The position numbers and the translations under genes were made by a program. A stretch of DNA of 64,000 nt from positions 372,001 to 436,000 of the forward strand of contig JAEWUC010000008.1 of the NCBI GenBank assembly GCA_023397505.1, written 5' to 3'. Below, in pieces: positions 17,363-27,197 of this stretch. Within the stretch, counting starts at the first letter, position 1. Every line of letters starts with the position of its first letter. The notes beneath the pieces are model-generated. The model saw only the letters and a list, made by a program, of their open reading frames with translations, did no database searches and had not been told where the DNA came from. This DNA comes from Bacteroidota bacterium. Its GTDB lineage: Bacteria > Bacteroidota > Ignavibacteria > Ignavibacteriales > Melioribacteraceae.

Positions 17363-19447
17363 ATGAATTATTCGGCGGTAAAAAAGACAATATTTATATT
17401 AATTTCAGCAATTTTATCCCTCTTCATTTTTAATAAATGCAGCATCAACGAACCAAAAATCCCGCGTTGGGATGTTTCTCTTAATGTGCCAATTGCAAAA
17501 AAGAATTATACACTGTACGATATCGTTGAAAAGAAATCATCTGAAATACAGCATTATACGGACGGCGAAATTAAAGACATACTCTATTACAGCGATGTTA
17601 AGTTACTTGAAAAAATTACTGTTAATGAGGAATTAAAAATATCCGATATCTCCGAGCGAAAAGAAAAACAAATAGGAGCAATTTCAATTGCTGCTGATTC
17701 TGTAAATACAAGCATTGGTTATGAATGGCTTGGAATCCAGGTTACACCTGGTTCAAATGAAGTTCTTCCAGCAGTGAATAATGTCCCGATTTCGGTAAAT
17801 TTCAATTCTGCGGAACAATTCCAATCAGCTAGAATTGAATCCGGTAATGTTGAATTATACATTACCAATAACATGCCCTCCCCAGTGGAAATAACTCTTA
17901 ATAATTTGACAATCAAAAACACCGCTGGGGGAGAAGTAGTTGTAAACGGAGCTGCTTCTGCAAGTGTACAATCGTTGCAAACAGCAAAGATTTCGTCAAT
18001 GCATATTGTATCCGGTGTGTTGATAAAAAATCAACTTACACTTACAGGTAACATATCCAACACGAGCAGTAACGGGCAGAGTATAACTTTACCAAATCAT
18101 TCCTTAACCGTAAAAGCAGTATTGAAAAACGTAAAAGTAACGGAAGCGATTGCTAAAATCCCAGAGCAGGAGCCGGTAATTGTTGAAGGTTCGGTGGCAA
18201 TAGATGAAGATTCTTCACAGCCGACGAAATTTCAGAATGTAAAACTTGGAAACGGTAAGTTAAATGTAACATTGACCAATAATCTGAATGTTGACGCAAG
18301 TGCAACGGTTACAATCTTAAATTTGGTAAATCCGAACGGCGCAGCTTTCACAGCAACTAAAGATATTCTTAGAAAAAGTGTTGTTAATGTTTTTGATAAT
18401 TTGTCGCTCGCCGATTATTCGTTTATAAGTTTAGGCAATGGCCCTACAAATGTTGTTCACTACAAAATTAGTTTTGTTCCCCTATCGACAAATGATTATA
18501 GGCAGGTAACAAGCTCGGATCAAGTTTTGGGCGAGGTCAGTTTTGCTGATATGGAAGCAAAAGAATTTATGGGGCAGTTAAAACCAACATTACTGAAAAC
18601 AACTAGAACTTCATTTTCGCTTGATGTGGAAGATCTAAAAGATAAACTTGAATTCCAGGAACTTAATTTAAAAAATCCAATTATTGAATTAAGACTAAGA
18701 CCGTCTGCCCAATTTGAGTTTTCGATTGATGGAAGAATGGAAGCAAAAAATTCTATCGGTCAGCGCAGCATTATGACTTTAAGTTCGAGAACATTAAGTA
18801 CAAACCTAATTACACGAAATGATACAATTATTACACTCAATCCCGATAGTGTCAGCAACTTTTTTAAGAAGTTTTCTGAATTTCCGGATTCAATAATTGT
18901 TTATGCAGAAGGTATGCTTAATCCAAATTATAAAACAATAAGTGTTAGTATGTCGGATGAAGTAACGGGGAAAAGCCGAATTGAATTCCCGTTTGAATTT
19001 GGAATAAGCGGTGGCGAGATAACGGATTCGATAGAAGTTGATTTATCCGAGGATGACCGCGATAAAATTAAAGATTTAAAATCATTTGACGCTTCACTAA
19101 CAATTGCAAACGGAATACCAGCTCAATTCAGTTTTGCCGGGAAACTCTACGATGAGTACAATAATTTCCTAATGTATTTTCCTCCCAAACATGACGACCA
19201 AGATACAGTTGTTAGTATTTCTGGAGCTTCAACGGATAGTAAGGGCAATGTAATATCTGAGGCTCAACAAACTGTAAATATAAAAACTGTAAACGGCGAA
19301 CCTGATAAATTGTCGCGTGCAAAGTATATGCGGATAAAACTAAAATTTAATACAAGCGGGCAAAATAATGTGCCGGTAAAATTCAAGACAGACGACACAA
19401 TCAATATTTCAATTGCGGGAACTATTGATTATCGAGTCAAGGAATAG
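17363..19447 (+). CDS. Large lipoprotein of unknown function
   Basis: A 694-residue protein with a signal peptide ending in a probable lipobox ('IFNKC', C26). The mature part is a long run of beta-rich repeats with many 'V-x-L/I' strands, for example 'LYITNNMPSPVEITLNNLTI' and 'LNVTLTNNLNVDASATVTILNLVN', which look like repeated sandwich domains. The opening 'EPKIPRWDVSLNVPIAKKNYTLYDIV' looks like a conserved entry motif. The next gene, 13 bases downstream, encodes an outer-membrane beta-barrel candidate, so the two probably act together at the outer membrane. Function is unknown. Confidence 0.75.
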   Translation: MNYSAVKKTIFILISAILSLFIFNKCSINEPKIPRWDVSLNVPIAKKNYTLYDIVEKKSSEIQHYTDGEIKDILYYSDVKLLEKITVNEELKISDISERKEKQIGAISIAADSVNTSIGYEWLGIQVTPGSNEVLPAVNNVPISVNFNSAEQFQSARIESGNVELYITNNMPSPVEITLNNLTIKNTAGGEVVVNGAASASVQSLQTAKISSMHIVSGVLIKNQLTLTGNISNTSSNGQSITLPNHSLTVKAVLKNVKVTEAIAKIPEQEPVIVEGSVAIDEDSSQPTKFQNVKLGNGKLNVTLTNNLNVDASATVTILNLVNPNGAAFTATKDILRKSVVNVFDNLSLADYSFISLGNGPTNVVHYKISFVPLSTNDYRQVTSSDQVLGEVSFADMEAKEFMGQLKPTLLKTTRTSFSLDVEDLKDKLEFQELNLKNPIIELRLRPSAQFEFSIDGRMEAKNSIGQRSIMTLSSRTLSTNLITRNDTIITLNPDSVSNFFKKFSEFPDSIIVYAEGMLNPNYKTISVSMSDEVTGKSRIEFPFEFGISGGEITDSIEVDLSEDDRDKIKDLKSFDASLTIANGIPAQFSFAGKLYDEYNNFLMYFPPKHDDQDTVVSISGASTDSKGNVISEAQQTVNIKTVNGEPDKLSRAKYMRIKLKFNTSGQNNVPVKFKTDDTINISIAGTIDYRVKE

Positions 19448-19460
19448 GGAGAAGAATACA

Positions 19461-20903
19461 ATGAAGATTAGTAAAATTATAATTGTATTGCTCTCTGTTT
19501 TCTCCTTTCAGATTTTTGCACAAGGTGGATCAGTTGGAACTACCGACGCACGTTCTTCGGCAATGGGCAATACTTCGGTAGTGACGTCAAATGGTTTGTA
19601 TTCCTTGGGCAACAACCCGGCAAACCTTTTTATAGGAAGTTCTAATAAAAAAGTTGAACTCATTGTACCGATTCCACTTCCTGCAGTTTCGGCGAAGGCA
19701 GGTACAAATTTTTTGTCGAAAAATGAATATGATTATTTCTTCGGTGAAGAATTTGTTGATGAAGATGGAAAGAAAACCGGAAGGTATTTAACCGAAGTGG
19801 ATAAAGAGAGGTTTAAAGATTTATTTTCGGACGGCGGCTCGTTATACGGAGATGTTAAATACATAATGTTCGGCGTTGCGGTTACACCGAATCAAAAATT
19901 CGGAACAATAGCTTTTTCAATCAGCGATGTAATTTCTGCAAACTCTACTTTTCCAAATGATATTATTGACTTGGGAATGGATGGAAATTCTACAGGAAGG
20001 GTCTACAATTTTAACGACGCCAAAATGAACGCTTGGTGGCTTCGGAAATATGGATTTTCGTACGCGAGAAATCTAAACATCTTTCCGTTCTTCAAAGAAT
20101 TCTCATTTGGATTAACTATGAATATTATTCAAGGATTTGCATATGTAGGTGTAGATCATGTAAAAACAGAACTAACGACTGGCGAGGATAATACTATAAC
20201 GGGAAGAGGAGAGTTCTTAGCTTATTCATCTTTCTCAAATGATTTTAATGTTAAATATGATTTTGATTCGCTGCTGGTTAAAAAGGATGCAAAAGTTTCA
20301 CCTTTCCCGCAATCATCCGGTGGCGGGTTTGGGTTTGATTTTGGATTTAATGCAACACTTAACGAAGTGATGTCTATAGGCTTTGCGGTTACAGATATAG
20401 GGAAAATTACATGGAATAAAAATGTGGCAGAGTTTAGTTCAAATAAACCGATTTTCCTTGATGATCTGACAAGCGAAGACCAACGCGATTCTCTTGTCGA
20501 TGCTTTAACGGGGAAAGGAAGCGGGAAATATATTAGTGAAATATCAACCGATCTTGCAACGGCAATGTTCCTGGGAATGTCATTGCAAGTAGATAAAATG
20601 TTCGGAAATTTTCCCGGCAAAATGCTGGTTGCTTTAGCATTCAATAAAGGATTTAATAATCAACCGCGTAACAGCACAAAACCAAATTTTTCCTTGGGAG
20701 TTGATTGGAGGCTCACAAAAGTGTTTGCTGTTCGAACCGGTTTCGCTTTGGGCGGTGTTGAAAACTTCGGATGGGGATTTGGTTTCGGGCTGGATTTCGG
20801 TTTGATTGAAATGAATTTGGGAACATCGGATATGCATAATGTTTTAGCACCGGGAAGCGCAAAACGAATTACAGTTGCTTTCGATTCGAGATGGAGATTT
20901 TAG
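19461..20903 (+). CDS. Outer-membrane beta-barrel protein candidate
   Basis: The likely start is ATG 19461, with AGGGAG upstream; a longer frame from 19413 overlaps the preceding gene. The 480-residue product has a signal peptide ending 'IFAQ', then 'GGSVGTTDARSSAMGNTSVVTSNGLYSLGNNPANL', a pattern typical of PorV/FadL-like and DUF5723 proteins. Alternating strands and an aromatic final residue ('DSRWRF') fit an outer-membrane barrel. It is likely cotranscribed with the large lipoprotein before it. Confidence 0.78.
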   Translation: MKISKIIIVLLSVFSFQIFAQGGSVGTTDARSSAMGNTSVVTSNGLYSLGNNPANLFIGSSNKKVELIVPIPLPAVSAKAGTNFLSKNEYDYFFGEEFVDEDGKKTGRYLTEVDKERFKDLFSDGGSLYGDVKYIMFGVAVTPNQKFGTIAFSISDVISANSTFPNDIIDLGMDGNSTGRVYNFNDAKMNAWWLRKYGFSYARNLNIFPFFKEFSFGLTMNIIQGFAYVGVDHVKTELTTGEDNTITGRGEFLAYSSFSNDFNVKYDFDSLLVKKDAKVSPFPQSSGGGFGFDFGFNATLNEVMSIGFAVTDIGKITWNKNVAEFSSNKPIFLDDLTSEDQRDSLVDALTGKGSGKYISEISTDLATAMFLGMSLQVDKMFGNFPGKMLVALAFNKGFNNQPRNSTKPNFSLGVDWRLTKVFAVRTGFALGGVENFGWGFGFGLDFGLIEMNLGTSDMHNVLAPGSAKRITVAFDSRWRF

Positions 20904-21027
20904 TTTTCACAAATTACTCTCGGTTTATGATAATTTATGAGATGAATTAATCAGAGAAATTTAATTTATTCATCTTACCTTTTTATCTTTCACTGGTCGA
21001 TTCTATTAAAATATTCTCAAGGAATTT

Positions 21028-22167
21028 ATGAAAGCATACCCGCGCCAATTTATAACTTTATCACTTATATCATTAGCTTTATTTTTCATTATCAGTTGTA
21101 CAGAAGTAACCGGACCTGTTGAACGAGGAATTTCTCTCGATGAAAAAATCGGGCAAATGTTGATGGTCGGATTTCGAGGATTAGATGTAAGTGAAAATGA
21201 TCAAATAGTTAAAGACATAAAACTCGGAAAAATAGGCGGAGTAGTATTGTACGACCGCGATGTTGCTCTTCAATCCGATATAAGGAACATTCAATCGCCG
21301 GAGCAGTTAAGGGCATTAACATTATCTCTTCAAAGATTTGCACCGATACCTATTTTTATAGCAATAGATCAGGAAGGCGGAAGAGTAAATCGTTTAAAGG
21401 TAAAATATGGATTCCCCGCAACTGTATCGAATAAATATCTAGGCGATTTGAACAATCCAGATTCAACAAAATTTTATGCGGATAGAACTGCGGGCATATT
21501 GAATAGTGTTGGCATCAACTTAAATTTATCGCCTGTCGTTGATGTTGATGTTAACCCCAATTCTCCGGCAATCGGTGCAATAGGAAGAAGTTTCTCTGCT
21601 AATCCTAAAATTGTTTCGGATAATGCCGCTATTGTAATTAACAGTCATAATCAAAAAAACATTTTAACATCGCTAAAACATTTCCCTGGTCACGGTAGCG
21701 CGTCAAGCGATTCTCACCTTGGATTTACCGACGTGACTTCAACATGGCAGCCAATTGAATTAGAGCCATACAGAAATTTAATAAGCGGTGGTTACAAAGA
21801 TTTTATTATGACGGCTCATATTTATAACGCTAATCTTGACCCCGAATACCCCGCGACACTTTCAAAAAAAATTATGACCGGAATATTACGCGAACAGTTA
21901 AATTTTAAAGGTGTAATTATAAGCGACGATATGGGGATGGGTGCTATTACTTCGCAATTCGGGCTTGAAACTGCGGTTGAAAAATCAATAGAAGCAGGAG
22001 TTGATATTCTTCTCTTCGCAAACAATCTAAGTTATGATGAGCAAATAGCGGAAAAAGTTATTACAATCATCAAAGCCATGATTGCCAAAGGGAAAATAAA
22101 TGTAAATAGAATCAACGATTCCTATAAAAGGATAATTTCTTTGAAAAAAAATTACAACCTATTTTGA
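21028..22167 (+). CDS. GH3 beta-N-acetylhexosaminidase-like lipoprotein
   Basis: A family GH3 enzyme of the NagZ type, which removes beta-linked N-acetylglucosamine, for instance from peptidoglycan fragments or chitin-like glycans. A signal peptide ends in lipobox 'FIISC' (C24), so it is membrane-anchored on the outer side, unlike cytosolic NagZ. The barrel carries 'IDQEGGRVNRL', the loop 'KHFPGHGSASSDSH' with the D228/H230 dyad used by NagZ-type members, and 'IISDDMGMGAI' with nucleophile D300. It has one domain only, as in NagZ. The 379-residue length is typical. Confidence 0.9.
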   Translation: MKAYPRQFITLSLISLALFFIISCTEVTGPVERGISLDEKIGQMLMVGFRGLDVSENDQIVKDIKLGKIGGVVLYDRDVALQSDIRNIQSPEQLRALTLSLQRFAPIPIFIAIDQEGGRVNRLKVKYGFPATVSNKYLGDLNNPDSTKFYADRTAGILNSVGINLNLSPVVDVDVNPNSPAIGAIGRSFSANPKIVSDNAAIVINSHNQKNILTSLKHFPGHGSASSDSHLGFTDVTSTWQPIELEPYRNLISGGYKDFIMTAHIYNANLDPEYPATLSKKIMTGILREQLNFKGVIISDDMGMGAITSQFGLETAVEKSIEAGVDILLFANNLSYDEQIAEKVITIIKAMIAKGKINVNRINDSYKRIISLKKNYNLF

Positions 22168-22181
22168 TGAATCGTTAGTTG

Positions 22182-23522
22182 TTACAATAAATTACTTGCT
22201 AACTCCGCAAGCTCGGAACGCTCACCCTTTTCGAGATTTACATGAGCGTATAATCGCTGTCCTTTAAAATGTTCTATCAGATACGAGAGCCCGTTGGATT
22301 GTGCATCGAGATAAGGATGATCTATTTGATAAATATCTCCGGTTAAAACAATTTTTGCGCCTTCGCCGGCACGAGTAATAATTGTCTTAACCTCGTGCGG
22401 AGTTAAATTTTGTGCTTCGTCAACAATAAAATAAATTCTTTGCAGGCTTCTTCCTCGAATGTAGCTCAACGGTTCAATAACAAGTTTATCTTCTTTTATC
22501 ATATTATTGATAAGTTGAAAACTCTTATCGGTTTCGGGAAATTGATCTTGGATCACTTTCAAGTTATCCCATAGCGGCTGCATATACGGCGCGAGTTTGC
22601 TTTCAACATCGCCGGGCAAGTAACCTATATCTTTATTGCTTAGCGGAACAATGGGACGAGCAATATAAATTTGTCTGTAATTTTTCCTAGCTTGCAAAGC
22701 ACTCGCAAGGGCTAAAAGAGTTTTGCCTGTACCGGCTTTTCCTGTAAGTGATACAAGAGGAATTCCCGTGTTACACAATGCATTTACCGCAAATGTTTGT
22801 TCTGCATTGCGCGGTTTTATTCCATAAACAACATCTTTATCTATACGTTTAAACTTCTCGATTTCCTGGTCAAGCACCGAAAGAACCGAACGGCTGCTGT
22901 TCCTCATTATAAAAAATTTATTTGGTACCGCTTCAACTTTCAATTTTTTTACAATTTGTTTTGCAGGGACCTCAAACGGAGATTGATATAATTTTTGAAG
23001 TATATCATCGTCGAAATTTTCCAATGTTGTTTTTCCGCTGTAAAGTTCCTCAACGTTTGTAACTCTGTCGGTTGTGTAATCTTCTGCTGGAATTCCAAGA
23101 GCTTTGGCCTTCATCCTCAGGTTTACATCTTTGCTTATAACAATTACTTTTGTGTTTACTTTACTGCTTTTAGAAGCTTCGAAAGCAACGCTTAAAACAC
23201 GATGATCGACAGTGTCTTCCCGGAACACGTCGTGGATTTCCTTTGTCAATCCTTTGGAAATAACAACGCGCACTTTTCCTTTTCCCTTTCCCAAAGGTAC
23301 GCCGCCGTTGAATATTTCATTGCCGGTTATTGAATCAAGAGTTCGTGCAAACTCACGGGCATTTAGATTAATTACCTGGTTCCCGCGTTTGAAATGATCC
23401 AGCTCTTCAATTACGGATAGTGGAATAATAATGTTGTTTTCTTGGAAATGATTTATGCATGTTGGATCGTGCAATATTACGTTTGTATCAAGCACGAATG
23501 TTTTGGGTTGAGTTTTTTTCAT
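22182..23522 (-). CDS. PIN-PhoH fusion ATPase (PhoH2/YlaK type)
   Basis: A 446-residue fusion of an N-terminal PIN nuclease domain with a PhoH ATPase domain. The PIN part (about 1-135) starts 'KTFVLDTNVILHDP' and includes 'PLSVIEELDHFK'. The PhoH part has Walker A 'GKAGTGKT' and Walker B 'YFIVDEAQNLTPHE' followed by 'VLTGDIYQID'. PhoH2 proteins are RNA helicase/ribonucleases. I chose ATG 23522 because GGGGA stands before it; the longer frame to 23552 adds an unlikely hydrophobic leader. It converges with the GH3 gene. Confidence 0.9.
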   Translation of the reverse strand: MKKTQPKTFVLDTNVILHDPTCINHFQENNIIIPLSVIEELDHFKRGNQVINLNAREFARTLDSITGNEIFNGGVPLGKGKGKVRVVISKGLTKEIHDVFREDTVDHRVLSVAFEASKSSKVNTKVIVISKDVNLRMKAKALGIPAEDYTTDRVTNVEELYSGKTTLENFDDDILQKLYQSPFEVPAKQIVKKLKVEAVPNKFFIMRNSSRSVLSVLDQEIEKFKRIDKDVVYGIKPRNAEQTFAVNALCNTGIPLVSLTGKAGTGKTLLALASALQARKNYRQIYIARPIVPLSNKDIGYLPGDVESKLAPYMQPLWDNLKVIQDQFPETDKSFQLINNMIKEDKLVIEPLSYIRGRSLQRIYFIVDEAQNLTPHEVKTIITRAGEGAKIVLTGDIYQIDHPYLDAQSNGLSYLIEHFKGQRLYAHVNLEKGERSELAELASNLL

Positions 23523-23693
23523 TAGTAGTCCCCAACTATGTAAAAAGAACAATTTAGTTGATGAATAATTCTGCCGTGTAATTTTATGTCGAACTTAATA
23601 AAAATATTTGTTAAGCTGAAGCAATAATACCGCTTAACAAAAAAATAATATTTAAATAAGAGTCAACTCACAATTAATTGTTGGATTATATTG

Positions 23694-24062
23694 TTATAAT
23701 TCCTTTATGGCTGAGTAAATTATCAGAAGCCAGCCAATAATAAACGACATCCCGCCAAACGGCGTTACAAATACAAAAACAATTGTTAGTGTTAAAGAAT
23801 ACAAGTACAATGAAAACGAAAACAAAATGATTCCAATAAAAATAAATAAGTATGCTTTTGTAAAGCACTGAATCTTTGACAGCGCCAAAACCAATAACAC
23901 AACAGAGTGGATTAAATGGTAAAGTACCCCTGTTTTAAAAGTTTCAAGCGTTGAAGAATCTATAACGCTTTTTAAAGTATGAGTGCCAAAAGCACCGAAT
24001 GCAACGGCAGTTAACCCGCAAATTCCAGCAATGATGATTTGTGATTTTTTTGTCATCGTCAT
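23694..24062 (-). CDS. DUF423 membrane protein
   Basis: A 122-residue inner-membrane protein of the DUF423 (YgdD/YwdK) family, with four hydrophobic helices. Family marks are 'GLTAVAFGAFGTHTLK', 'TFKTGVLYHLIHSVVLLVLAL' and 'VTPFGGMSFIIGW'. The role of the family is unknown. A second ATG two codons downstream could also be used. It is divergent from the aldehyde dehydrogenase gene, with about 90 bases between them. Confidence 0.9.
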   Translation of the reverse strand: MTMTKKSQIIIAGICGLTAVAFGAFGTHTLKSVIDSSTLETFKTGVLYHLIHSVVLLVLALSKIQCFTKAYLFIFIGIILFSFSLYLYSLTLTIVFVFVTPFGGMSFIIGWLLIIYSAIKEL

Positions 24063-24151
24063 TTCTTTTTTCTTTATTTAACAAATTAGAATTTGCAATT
24101 TTACTATTGTAATACCGTTGCTAATGCAATAATAACAAACGGAGATACATA

Positions 24152-25516
24152 ATGCCAATCCAATCATTAAATCCGTTCACCGAAAAAGTTGAAAAGTCTT
24201 TTCCCGAAACGACGAAAGAGAACGTTTGTAAAATAATTGATGATGTTCACAATGAATATCTTGGATGGAAAGAAGTATCTTTTAAGGAACGCGGCAAATT
24301 AATGAAAAGAGCCGCGGAAATATTAAGAGATGAAAAAAGCAATTACGGGAAAATATTAACACTCGAAATGGGAAAGACACTTACGCAAGCAATTGCAGAA
24401 GTAGAAAAATGTGCATGGGTTTGCGACTACTATGCAGACAATGCAGAAGAAATTTTAAGTGAAGAATTAATAGAAACCGACGCTTCGCAAAGTTTTGTAC
24501 GTTTTGACCCGATTGGAGTTGTATTTGCAGTTATGCCGTGGAATTTTCCATTCTGGCAAGTATTCCGTTTTACCGCACCTGCATTGATGGCGGGTAACGC
24601 CGCAGTTTTAAAACACGCATCGAATGTTCCAATGAGCGCATCGGCAATTGAAAATATATTTTATAAAGCCGGTTTTCCCAATAATCTTTTTAGAACGCTT
24701 TTAATAGGATCGTCGTTAGTTGAAGATGTAATTAACAATTCTAAAATTAAAGCAGTAACATTAACAGGCAGCGAGCAGGCGGGAAAAAAAATTGCCGAAA
24801 CCTGCGGCAAATTGTTGAAGAAAAATGTTTTAGAATTAGGCGGAAGCGATCCGTTCATTGTTCTTGATGATGCAAATCTAGACGATGCCGTTAAAAACGC
24901 CGTCACAGCTCGTTTAATAAACAATGGACAAAGTTGCATTGCTGCTAAAAGATTTATTATTACTAAGAGCATCTATGATGAGTTTGAAAATAAATTCGTT
25001 GATGAGATGTTAAAAGTAAAAGTTGGTGACCCAATGGATATTGCAACGCAACTCGGGCCAATAGCTCGTGAAGACTTGTTGATCGAATTAAATGAGCAGG
25101 TTCGCATATCTGTTGAAAAGGGTGCAAAAGTTTTGTGCGGTGGAAGCAGAATTGCAGGGAATGGTTTTTTTTATTCTCCTACGGTTTTGGCAAATGTTAA
25201 ACCAGGCATGCCTGCATACGATGATGAATTGTTTGGGCCGGTCGCTTCGTTAATAAAAGCAGATGATGAAGATGAAGCTATAAGAATAGCTAATGATTCG
25301 CTGTTTGGATTGGGTGCATCGCTCTGGACAACAAACATAGATAAAGCAAAGTTGCTGGCTTCAAAAATTGAAAGCGGCTCTGTTTTTATTAACGGTATGG
25401 TTAAATCCGATCCACGCCTGCCATTTGGTGGAATAAAGAATTCGGGTTACGGCAGGGAACTTTCTCATTATGGAATTAAGGAATTCGTAAATATTAAAAC
25501 AGTGTGGATTAAGTAG
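24152..25516 (+). CDS. NAD(P)+-dependent aldehyde dehydrogenase, SSADH-like
   Basis: A 454-residue cytosolic enzyme of the ALDH superfamily, most like short succinate-semialdehyde dehydrogenases of the GabD/Slr0370 type. It oxidises an aldehyde to the acid. Motifs are 'MPWNFPFWQVFRF' (N131 of the oxyanion hole), 'LTGSEQAGKKIAE' of the nucleotide site, 'LELGGSDPF' with E228 and 'NNGQSCIAAKRF' with the catalytic C262. The end 'PFGGIKNSGYGRELSHYGIKEFVN' is typical. The next gene, a CoA-binding-domain protein, follows about 90 bases later. Succinate semialdehyde is the most probable substrate but is not proven. Confidence 0.93.
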   Translation: MPIQSLNPFTEKVEKSFPETTKENVCKIIDDVHNEYLGWKEVSFKERGKLMKRAAEILRDEKSNYGKILTLEMGKTLTQAIAEVEKCAWVCDYYADNAEEILSEELIETDASQSFVRFDPIGVVFAVMPWNFPFWQVFRFTAPALMAGNAAVLKHASNVPMSASAIENIFYKAGFPNNLFRTLLIGSSLVEDVINNSKIKAVTLTGSEQAGKKIAETCGKLLKKNVLELGGSDPFIVLDDANLDDAVKNAVTARLINNGQSCIAAKRFIITKSIYDEFENKFVDEMLKVKVGDPMDIATQLGPIAREDLLIELNEQVRISVEKGAKVLCGGSRIAGNGFFYSPTVLANVKPGMPAYDDELFGPVASLIKADDEDEAIRIANDSLFGLGASLWTTNIDKAKLLASKIESGSVFINGMVKSDPRLPFGGIKNSGYGRELSHYGIKEFVNIKTVWIK

Positions 25517-25605
25517 AAAAAGGATTCACGAATGCATGAATTATTGGTGCATGCTATTTAAGATAAATTCTTTTGGAATTGATCACTTATTTAACTGGAT
25601 AAATT

Positions 25606-26061
25606 ATGAAAACAAGTAAACAATCGGTGGAAACAATTATTAACCAAAAATCATTTGCTGTTATCGGTGTTTCGCGCGACGGTAAAAAATTTGGAAATAC
25701 TATTTACGGTGAATTGAAAAAAAAGGGACGCACGGTTTACCAGGTTAATTCGCATGCATCGGAAATCCAAGGCGAGAAGTGTTTTGCAAATGTCATGGAT
25801 TTGCCTGAAACTCCGGGCGCCGTAATATTAAGTGTAAAGCCTAAGGATACAGAGAGAGTTGTACGCGAGATTGCCGAAGCAGGGATTAAAAATGTCTGGA
25901 TGCAGCAAGGTTCAAAATCCGATGAAGCAGTTAAATTTTGCAAGGATAAAAATATTAATGTTGTTTATAATGAATGTATTCTTATGTTTTTGGAACCCGT
26001 TGACTCGGTGCATAAATTTCACAAGTTCATTTGGAAAATTTTCGGAAAACTTCCAAACTGA
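25606..26061 (+). CDS. CoA-binding domain protein (YccU type)
   Basis: A 151-residue Rossmann-fold protein of the CoA_binding_2 (YccU-like) family. 'SFAVIGVSRDGKKFGNTIYGELKKKG' is the nucleotide-binding first half, and 'PGAVILSVKPKDTERVVREIAEAGIKNVWMQQGSKSDEAVKFC' with 'VVYNECILMFLEP' is the typical second half. Members bind CoA but have no settled function. It follows the aldehyde dehydrogenase on the same strand. Confidence 0.88.
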   Translation: MKTSKQSVETIINQKSFAVIGVSRDGKKFGNTIYGELKKKGRTVYQVNSHASEIQGEKCFANVMDLPETPGAVILSVKPKDTERVVREIAEAGIKNVWMQQGSKSDEAVKFCKDKNINVVYNECILMFLEPVDSVHKFHKFIWKIFGKLPN

Positions 26062-26071
26062 CTGTAAGGTT

Positions 26072-26659
26072 TTACGGCTTACTATTTTTATTTACGCGCA
26101 TAGGTCCAACTTTTTGTCCGGCTGCACAATATTCAATAAGAGACTGAAGCCGCTTAACTCTTGTGGCTTCCTGCTTTGCGCTCATTACCCAGCGTAAAAC
26201 AGCGCGTTGATAGTAAGGCGGCTGCGAACTAAAAAATTCCCAGGCTTTTTTATTTGCTGTTAATTGTTTTTTGTAATGTTTCGGAAATTTATCATGTTGT
26301 TGTTCGTAGCTGTAAATTTTTGAATTTTCTTCTTTTCTTTTTTCGAATGCTTTTAATCCGGCGGGAAGCATAAGTCGGAGTTTTGTTAGCTCCTCAACTT
26401 TCTTAATATTTACCGCGCTCCAAGTACTTGTAGACCTCCGTGGCGTGAACCGAATTGAATAACTTTCTTCGTCAATTGATCTTCTGATTCCGTCAATCCA
26501 ACCGAAGCAAATTGCCTGGTCAACCGATTGTGACCATGTAACGCTCGGTTTTCCGGTCGATACTTTATAATAGCCGACTAACAATTCATCTGCTTTTAGA
26601 TGATTATTCTTAAACCATTTTCGTAATTCGGCAGGAGTAGAAAAAAATATCGGTTTCAT
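26072..26659 (-). CDS. YdeI/OmpD-associated family protein
   Basis: A 195-residue cytosolic protein of the YdeI family. Signature segments are 'FSTPAELRKWFKNNH', 'VTWSQSVDQAICFGWIDGIRRSID' and 'TPRRSTSTWSAVNIKKVEEL', and the C-terminal 'YQRAVLRWVMSAKQEATRVKRL' is also characteristic. In some species YdeI proteins protect against antimicrobial peptides, but the mechanism is not established. The ATG directly follows the stop of the AHSA1 gene (TAGATG), so the pair is one unit. Confidence 0.9.
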   Translation of the reverse strand: MKPIFFSTPAELRKWFKNNHLKADELLVGYYKVSTGKPSVTWSQSVDQAICFGWIDGIRRSIDEESYSIRFTPRRSTSTWSAVNIKKVEELTKLRLMLPAGLKAFEKRKEENSKIYSYEQQHDKFPKHYKKQLTANKKAWEFFSSQPPYYQRAVLRWVMSAKQEATRVKRLQSLIEYCAAGQKVGPMRVNKNSKP

Positions 26660-27094
26660 CTATAATTTTTCTTCAACAAGTTTTTTCAAACCTTTTAATA
26701 CAGCTTTCCAATTTTCTTCTGAATGTACTTTTGCATCTTGTGTTGCTATATTATCTTGTGTAACAACAAGTTTTGTAAAATTGCTTTCTTGAAGTAAAGA
26801 ATAAGTAATGTTTGCATAGTTCTCAATTTTATCTTCAAGGCCGGAAAAGGAACTTAAGTAATTATAACGCAAAAATTTCCCGGGTTTGATATCGAGTATT
26901 GTTCCTCTGTCTAAATATTCTTTTCCTTCCCATGTCCCTTTGAAATGAAGTGAGCTTCCTTTCTGCCAATCCGAAACTGCTTCAGTACCAAAAAAGTATT
27001 GTTTTATTAATAACGGATTGGTTAGTGCTTCCCATACTTTTGCAGCAGGTGCATTAATGTTTACTTCGATTTGTGCGACAAATTTATTTCCCAT
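26660..27094 (-). CDS. SRPBCC/AHSA1-domain protein
   Basis: A START-like protein of the AHSA1 (SRPBCC) family, about 144 residues from ATG 27094; the frame runs up to 27130 but the added 'FIFLSQKERNS' is unlike the family and AGAAAG lies before 27094. The family core is visible: 'INAPAAKVWEALTNPLLIKQYFFG' and the C-terminal 'SEENWKAVLKGLKKLVEEKL'. The hydrophobic cavity may bind a small ligand. It is immediately followed by the YdeI gene, with which it forms a two-gene operon. Confidence 0.87.
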   Translation of the reverse strand: MGNKFVAQIEVNINAPAAKVWEALTNPLLIKQYFFGTEAVSDWQKGSSLHFKGTWEGKEYLDRGTILDIKPGKFLRYNYLSSFSGLEDKIENYANITYSLLQESNFTKLVVTQDNIATQDAKVHSEENWKAVLKGLKKLVEEKL

Positions 27095-27197
27095 AGAATT
27101 TCTTTCTTTTTGTGATAAAAAAATAAACATATATTCGCGTGCAACATTTAAGCGAAAAAAGACTATCTATTTGTAAAATAACAAATGAAAGAGAATT

